Assembly: GCF_900289145.1 (NCBI RefSeq)
Contig: NZ_OKQO01000008.1
Location: 70,514-134,513 of the forward strand
Source: Neobittarella massiliensis (ex Bilen et al. 2018)
Lineage (GTDB): Bacteria > Bacillota > Clostridia > Oscillospirales > Ruminococcaceae
Direction: 5' to 3'
Length of the DNA: 64,000 nucleotides
This document shows positions 59,189 to 64,000 of this stretch, in pieces (positions within the stretch are counted from its first letter, which is position 1; each line of letters begins with the position of its first letter). Under the pieces are notes generated by a model. It did not search any database. It was not told the origin of the DNA and worked only from the letters and a program-made list of their open reading frames with translations. A program made the position numbers and the translations under genes.

Positions 59189-62100
59189 ATGAGCGGCCAA
59201 CAGTATAAAACGCCGGATGGGCGGGGCCAAAAGGTATATTTCAGCGAGCGGTTAAGCAGCGCACTGCACCAGCAGGCCAGGCAGGAATGTATGGCCTTTT
59301 TAACCGAAAACCTGCCCGGTGGGATGATGGGCGGCTACATAGAGCCGGGCTTTCCGCTGTATTTTATCAATCAGCCCATGCTCGATTATCTGGGTTATAG
59401 TGACGCCGACGAATTTGCCGAAGATATCGGCGGTCTGGTGCTCGGCTGTATGCACCCCGACGACCGCCAGCGGGTCGACCGCGAGGTAGACAGCGCTATG
59501 GCCGCCGGCAGCAGCTACGAAGTGGCCTACCGCATGCGCAAAAAAGACGGCTCCTATATGTGGGTGTACGACCGGGGCATGCGCACCCAGTCGCCCGACG
59601 GGCAGGCGGTCATTGTCAGTGTGTGTCTGGATATCACGGGCCAAATCGAGGCCGAGCAGGAGCTGCAGGCTATTGCCCAGGGAGATCTGGGCGGTGTGTT
59701 CAGCGCCCAGCTGGACGCGGGCTTTACCGTCCAGTACGCCAACGACCACTACTTTGCCATCCACGGCTATACCCGCCAGCAGATGCACGACGAGCTGGGC
59801 GATCGGGCGGCGCAGCTGGTCTGCCCTGAAGACATGCCGCGCCTGAGCCGGCAGATCGAAGAGGTCATCGCCGGCGGCGGCGGCCGGGTCAGCAGCGAGT
59901 ACCGGGTGCGTTGCCGCGACGGCAGTGTGCGCTGGCTGCACGTCAGCGCCGCTGTCAGCCACGACCCTACTGCCAGCAAGATCAGCGGTCTCGTCATCGA
60001 CATCACCACCGAAAAAGAGGTCCAGCAGCAGCTGGTCTACAGTGAGCAGCGCTACCGCATCGCCCTGAAACAGACCGGCATCAACGTGTGGGAGTACGAT
60101 ATTGCCCGCCGCGAGCTGATACTGGATAAGGAGTACGCCGACCGAAATGGGCTGGACACGGTCATTCCCGACATCCCCCAACGGCTGCTGGATATCGGCT
60201 ATATCCCCGCCACCAGCGCCGACGCGCTGTGTGAGCTGTACCGCAGCATCCATCGGGGTGATCCCACTGCCCACTGCACGCTGGAGGTCCGTGCCGCCGA
60301 CGGCAGCTACCAGTGGGAAAAGGTCCACTACACCACCCTGTTTGACGACCGGGGCCAGCCGGTGCGGGCCGTGGCGGTATCTGAAAATGTCACCGCCCAA
60401 AAAGAGGCCGAGTACCGGGTGATGCAGGAGGAACAGCTGCGGCAGATGCTCTCGGTCGACACTTTGGCTGTGGGCCAGGTGGATCTGACGGCCGGCATCA
60501 TCAGTCAGCTGTGGCTCAAGGGCCGCCCCGGCAGCTGGGAAGGGGCTGGATACGAGAATTTTCTTGACCAGCTCGTCGCCATGATGTCTGGCCGCACCTA
60601 TCAAAAGCAGTGCCGCGAGCAGATGGACCGCAAAAATCTGCTGGCGCTGTACCGCCGCGGCCAGCGGCAGATGACGTTTGAGTACCGGGGCCAAAACGGC
60701 GAGGGGCAGATCCACTGGATCGCCGCCACGCTCACTTTATCGCCCGACCCCGCCACCGGTCACGTGCACATGACCGGTTATATCCGCGATATCGACGAGC
60801 GCAAAAAGACCGAGCTGGCCCTCAAAGAGCGGGTAGAGCGCGATGTGATCACCGGTATCTACAACAAGCAGACCGCGCGCCTGATGATCGAGGAGACGCT
60901 GAAAAACAGCACGCCCCGCTCGCTGTGTGCGCTGCTGATGATCGATCTGGACAACTTTAAACAGGTAAACGACACCTATGGCCACCTGTATGGCGACTAC
61001 GTGCTGGGCGAGGTGGGCAAGCTGCTGCAGTCGACCTTTGCCGCCGGCAGCATCGTCGGGCGCTTTGGCGGCGACGAGTTCATAGTGCTGCTCACCGGCG
61101 TCACCGACCGCCAGCGGGTGGTCGATCAGGTGCAGGACTTTTGCCAGCAGGTGGCGGGCTTTTATCTGGCCGGCAACCGCCGGCTGCAGGTCTCCTGCTC
61201 GGTGGGGGTGGCCTTTGCGCTGCAGATGGGCAGCGACTTCGAGCGCCTTTACGACCAGGCGGATATCGCCCTCTACCGGGCCAAGGCGCAGGGCAAAAAC
61301 CGCTGTGCCGTGTACAGCTCCCAAATGCAGGCCCAAAAGCGCTCTCTGCAAGAGATCGCCGGCGAATGTGTGGCCAAAGAACAGCTGCACCAGAGCTGCC
61401 TGATGGATGTGATAGACGACCCCATGTACGTCATCGATACTCAGAACTACGAGCTCCTGTACATGAACCCGGCGGCCAGGCGGGCTTTTTGTGCGCCAGA
61501 GGAGGGCTTTGCCGGAAAGAAGTGTTACCAGCTAATCCAAGGCTTTTCGCGCCCCTGCATCTTCTGTAAAAACCACATCCCCACCGCCGAATATTTCCAG
61601 CTGTGGAAAAATCAAAACGCCAAAAATGGCCGCCGCTATCTGCTGCGCGACAAGTTGGTGGTGTGGGGCGGCCGACCTGCCCGCATGGAGATCGCCACCG
61701 ATCTGACCGGCAGCGAGGACACGCTTTCAGGCGAAAATGGTGCCGATCAGGTGCTGCTGCACTGCGTGAGCGCGCTGCTGGCCGCCAAAGACGATACAGA
61801 GGCGCTGGCTGCCGTCACCGGTGCAGTGCGCCGCTTTTACGGCGCTGACCGCGCCTACGTCACCACCATAGATAAAGACGGCGGCTGGACCGTGTCCCAT
61901 CAAGACCACCGCGAAGGCGCCGAGCCGGTGTCCCCAAAAGGTATGGCAGACATAAGCAGCAACTACACCGACTGGGTGCAGCGCTCTTTTACCGGGCGGG
62001 AGGTCATCGCCGTCAAAGGCGTACAGGCCCTGGCTGAACGCGTGCCCGAGGCTAAAAATATGCTGCTGCGCGGGGTGCAGACGGTATACTGTGCAGCTAT

Positions 62101-63499
62101 GGTACAGCACGAGCAGATCACCGGCCACCTGGTGGTCGAAAATCCGCGCCAACACCTGGGCGACAGTGACCTGCTGGGCTCACTGTCCTACTTTTTGACG
62201 GGGGAACTGGTCCGCCGCCACCTTTTGGAGAAGCAGCGCTATCTGGCCGTACACGACGAGCTGACCGGCCTGCGCAACCGCACCAGCTTTATCAAGTACC
62301 TGCGCGGCTTTAAGCCCGATGCTGTCTCCTCGCTGGGGGTGCTCACCGCCGATATCGACGGGCTGTCGCTGCTCAACCAGAAGTTGGGCTACGACCGCGG
62401 CGATCAGGCCGTACAGGAGGTGGGCGACCTGCTGTGCACAGTGTTCAGCGCCGACCGCGCCTACCGCCTTGCGGGCGACGAATTTTTAGTGCTGTGTCAA
62501 GATGTCACCTACCAGCACTTTATGGAGATGACCTACGAGACGCAGTACCGCGCCGCCGGTCTCAAAGACTGCCCGGTGTACATGGGCTTTAGCTGGGCCG
62601 ATGCCGATATCGATATCGCCCGCATGATACGCCATGCCGACGAGATGCTGGCGGTGCAAAAAGAGCAGGGCAAACGCGATGGAAATTCGCTCGATCAAAA
62701 GCGCCGCTTTCGCGCCCAGGTGCGCCGCGACGTGGAAAACGGCCTGCAGCAGGGGCGGTTCACCGTCTACCTGCAGCCCAAGGCCTGTTTGCGCACCGGG
62801 GCTATTGCCGGGGCCGAGGCGCTGGTGCGCTGCTTTGACGACCGGCAAAAGCTCATAGCGCCCGCCCAATTTATCCCTCATCTGGAGCGCGAGAACCTGG
62901 TGGCCCTGATCGACTTTTTTGTGCTCGAACAGGTGTGCCGCATACTGCGCGACTGGGAGCGGGCGGGCTACCGGCTGTTCCCCATATCGCTCAACTTTTC
63001 CCGCTCGACTGTACTGGAGCAAGAGCTGGTAGAACACATCGACCGGGTGTGCGACACCTATGGCGTTGCCCACCACCTCATCGAGATCGAGATCACCGAG
63101 AGCATGGGCGAGCTGGAGCGCCGCACGCTCACCGATATCGGCGAGCGCATCCGCGCCGGTGGGTACCGGCTGTCACTCGACGACTTCGGCGCCCAGTACA
63201 GCAACATCTACCTGCTCTCCAGCCTGCCGCTCGATGCCCTCAAGCTCGACAAGAGCGTCATAAGCGACCTCTACGCCAGCCAGAGCGCGCAGGCCATCGT
63301 GCAAAACCTGGTCGACCTGTGCAAAAAATTGGGGGTACAGAGCGTGGCGGAAGGTGTGGAAACGGTACAACAGCAGCAGATATTGGCGGCCATGGGCTGT
63401 GACTTTGTGCAGGGGTACTATTACAATAAGCCCATCCCAGTACCTGATTTCGTCGCCAAATACATGCAGGGCCCCGCCCCGCTGCCGGCACAGCAGTGA
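59189..63499 (+). CDS. PAS-GGDEF-PAS-GAF-GGDEF-EAL cyclic-di-GMP protein
   Basis: A 1436-residue soluble signalling protein. Order: three PAS domains (about 45-155, 165-275, 285-405; each ends with a DIT-type motif), a fourth PAS-like region (410-545), GGDEF 1 (550-710, RFGGDEFIVLL), PAS (725-840, with CIFCKNH), GAF (860-1005), GGDEF 2 (1015-1165, RLAGDEFLVLC, an AGDEF variant), and EAL (1185-1425). The EAL domain keeps GAEALVR, SLNFSR, EITES, LDDFG, KLDKS, AEGVET and QGYYYNKP, so phosphodiesterase activity is likely. Neither GGDEF shows an obvious RxxD inhibitory site. No membrane segments: the sensors read cytosolic signals. A GGAG site precedes the ATG. Confidence 0.9.
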   Translation: MSGQQYKTPDGRGQKVYFSERLSSALHQQARQECMAFLTENLPGGMMGGYIEPGFPLYFINQPMLDYLGYSDADEFAEDIGGLVLGCMHPDDRQRVDREVDSAMAAGSSYEVAYRMRKKDGSYMWVYDRGMRTQSPDGQAVIVSVCLDITGQIEAEQELQAIAQGDLGGVFSAQLDAGFTVQYANDHYFAIHGYTRQQMHDELGDRAAQLVCPEDMPRLSRQIEEVIAGGGGRVSSEYRVRCRDGSVRWLHVSAAVSHDPTASKISGLVIDITTEKEVQQQLVYSEQRYRIALKQTGINVWEYDIARRELILDKEYADRNGLDTVIPDIPQRLLDIGYIPATSADALCELYRSIHRGDPTAHCTLEVRAADGSYQWEKVHYTTLFDDRGQPVRAVAVSENVTAQKEAEYRVMQEEQLRQMLSVDTLAVGQVDLTAGIISQLWLKGRPGSWEGAGYENFLDQLVAMMSGRTYQKQCREQMDRKNLLALYRRGQRQMTFEYRGQNGEGQIHWIAATLTLSPDPATGHVHMTGYIRDIDERKKTELALKERVERDVITGIYNKQTARLMIEETLKNSTPRSLCALLMIDLDNFKQVNDTYGHLYGDYVLGEVGKLLQSTFAAGSIVGRFGGDEFIVLLTGVTDRQRVVDQVQDFCQQVAGFYLAGNRRLQVSCSVGVAFALQMGSDFERLYDQADIALYRAKAQGKNRCAVYSSQMQAQKRSLQEIAGECVAKEQLHQSCLMDVIDDPMYVIDTQNYELLYMNPAARRAFCAPEEGFAGKKCYQLIQGFSRPCIFCKNHIPTAEYFQLWKNQNAKNGRRYLLRDKLVVWGGRPARMEIATDLTGSEDTLSGENGADQVLLHCVSALLAAKDDTEALAAVTGAVRRFYGADRAYVTTIDKDGGWTVSHQDHREGAEPVSPKGMADISSNYTDWVQRSFTGREVIAVKGVQALAERVPEAKNMLLRGVQTVYCAAMVQHEQITGHLVVENPRQHLGDSDLLGSLSYFLTGELVRRHLLEKQRYLAVHDELTGLRNRTSFIKYLRGFKPDAVSSLGVLTADIDGLSLLNQKLGYDRGDQAVQEVGDLLCTVFSADRAYRLAGDEFLVLCQDVTYQHFMEMTYETQYRAAGLKDCPVYMGFSWADADIDIARMIRHADEMLAVQKEQGKRDGNSLDQKRRFRAQVRRDVENGLQQGRFTVYLQPKACLRTGAIAGAEALVRCFDDRQKLIAPAQFIPHLERENLVALIDFFVLEQVCRILRDWERAGYRLFPISLNFSRSTVLEQELVEHIDRVCDTYGVAHHLIEIEITESMGELERRTLTDIGERIRAGGYRLSLDDFGAQYSNIYLLSSLPLDALKLDKSVISDLYASQSAQAIVQNLVDLCKKLGVQSVAEGVETVQQQQILAAMGCDFVQGYYYNKPIPVPDFVAKYMQGPAPLPAQQ

Positions 63500-63528
63500 C
63501 CGCGGGCAGACCGCAAAATCGTTGTTGA

Positions 63529-63563
63529 GAAGCGCTGCCGGATCATCCCGGCGGCGCTTTCTT
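63529..63563 (+). terminator. terminator of the GGDEF/EAL gene
   Basis: A 12-bp stem AAGCGCTGCCGG / CCGGCGGCGCTT (one G-U pair), then TCTTTAT. Confidence 0.8.
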
Positions 63564-63690
63564 TATAAAATACCCACCTGGCCGGCACCTGTGCCCGGCC
63601 CCGGCCTTCATTTATTTGGTTACCCCGCCGCCCAGCCGCCCATACTCTAAACAAGAGGCGCTGGTGCGCAGACGGTGAGGAGGCGGTAAA

Positions 63691-64000
63691 GTGGATCGTG
63701 GAGCGGTGGTGCTCTGGTGGGCGCTGGCAGCAGCGGCGCTGACCGGTACATTGCTGGTGCTGTGGATATCGCGGCAGCGCGCCCGGCGGCAGGCGGAGGC
63801 ACTGGCCTTCGAAGACCCGGTCACCGGCGGCGACAGCGCGGCCAAATTTGCCCTGTTGTGCCGGCACTTGGTGTTTCGTGCGCCGCCGGGCAGCTACGTG
63901 CTGATCTCACTGCACATCGATGATTTTGACTTGATCGACGAGTTCCTGGGCAGCTTGCAGGGCGACAGAGTGCTGCGCCAGCTATACGACTGTCTGCACG
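63691..64000 (+). CDS. membrane-anchored GGDEF-like protein (cut by window edge)
   Basis: 103 codons are visible. The GTG at 63691 follows GAGGAGG. One N-terminal membrane helix (VVLWWALAAAALTGTLLVLWI) is followed by basic residues and the start of a GGDEF domain: ALAFEDPVTGGDSAAKF (usual ARYDPLTGLxNRxxF) and LISLHIDDFDLIDEFLG...GDRVLRQLYDCL. The catalytic GGDEF loop lies beyond the edge, so activity cannot be judged. It adjoins the large GGDEF/EAL gene, forming a small c-di-GMP cluster. Confidence 0.75.
   Translation, partial: MDRGAVVLWWALAAAALTGTLLVLWISRQRARRQAEALAFEDPVTGGDSAAKFALLCRHLVFRAPPGSYVLISLHIDDFDLIDEFLGSLQGDRVLRQLYDCLH

Overview
The window looks like a chromosomal stretch from a GC-rich anaerobic Firmicute of class Clostridia, probably of the Oscillospirales/Ruminococcus type. 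The evidence is a HrcA-type CIRCE operator before groES-groEL, the order SRP RNA-dnaX-ybaB-recR, strong AGGAGG ribosome binding sites with frequent GTG/TTG starts, clostridial families (FeoB-associated Cys-rich protein, YjdF, Mn catalase, DUF4430/ECF pair, TIGR04076) and a short SRP RNA. No phage, plasmid, CRISPR or transposase genes were seen. The genus assignment is inference.

Layout. 1-3.7 kb: a leftward operon of two GT2-type glycosyltransferases and a secreted repeat protein cut by the window edge. 4.1-7.8 kb: tRNA-Leu(CAA) and a large secreted BspA-like LRR protein. 8-13 kb: a MATE transporter behind a leader with its own terminator, the feoA-feoB-Cys-rich iron operon, and a 17-bp minisatellite. 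13.4-16.6 kb: a sigma factor, a tRNA-like remnant, a zinc-ribbon protein and a DEAD-box helicase with a structured leader. 16.7-21.5 kb: iron alcohol dehydrogenase, CAT-like acetyltransferase and two nucleoside hydrolases. 21.7-28.6 kb: Ca2+ P-type ATPase, diacylglycerol kinase, Mn catalase, groES-groEL. 28.7-35 kb: small membrane proteins, a 155-bp tandem repeat, a Cys-rich Crp/Fnr regulator divergent from a PfkB kinase, an ECF S component with a DUF4430 partner, and a second MATE pump. 35.2-38.8 kb: a secreted M6-type protease carrying the same 98-residue repeat as the protein at the left edge.

39.3-43.1 kb holds the most unusual locus: SIS-YjbQ-SIS-YjbQ-YjbQ, one promoter, one terminator, faced by a third nucleoside hydrolase. 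The two SIS proteins are paralogues, and the three YjbQ proteins share a divergent signature. I read this as an undescribed phosphosugar-related pathway, but the substrate cannot be told from sequence.

44.6-58.9 kb: yjdF with its riboswitch, a GNAT acetyltransferase, an ATPase, VanY-type carboxypeptidase, PduL phosphotransacylase, SRP RNA-dnaX-ybaB-recR, smpB-ssrA (a trans-translation pair), AT-richer unknown genes, GluQ-RS, galactokinase and a CadC-like ArsR repressor. 59-64 kb: a 1436-residue PAS/GGDEF/GAF/GGDEF/EAL cyclic-di-GMP protein followed by a second, membrane-bound GGDEF-like protein that runs off the window.
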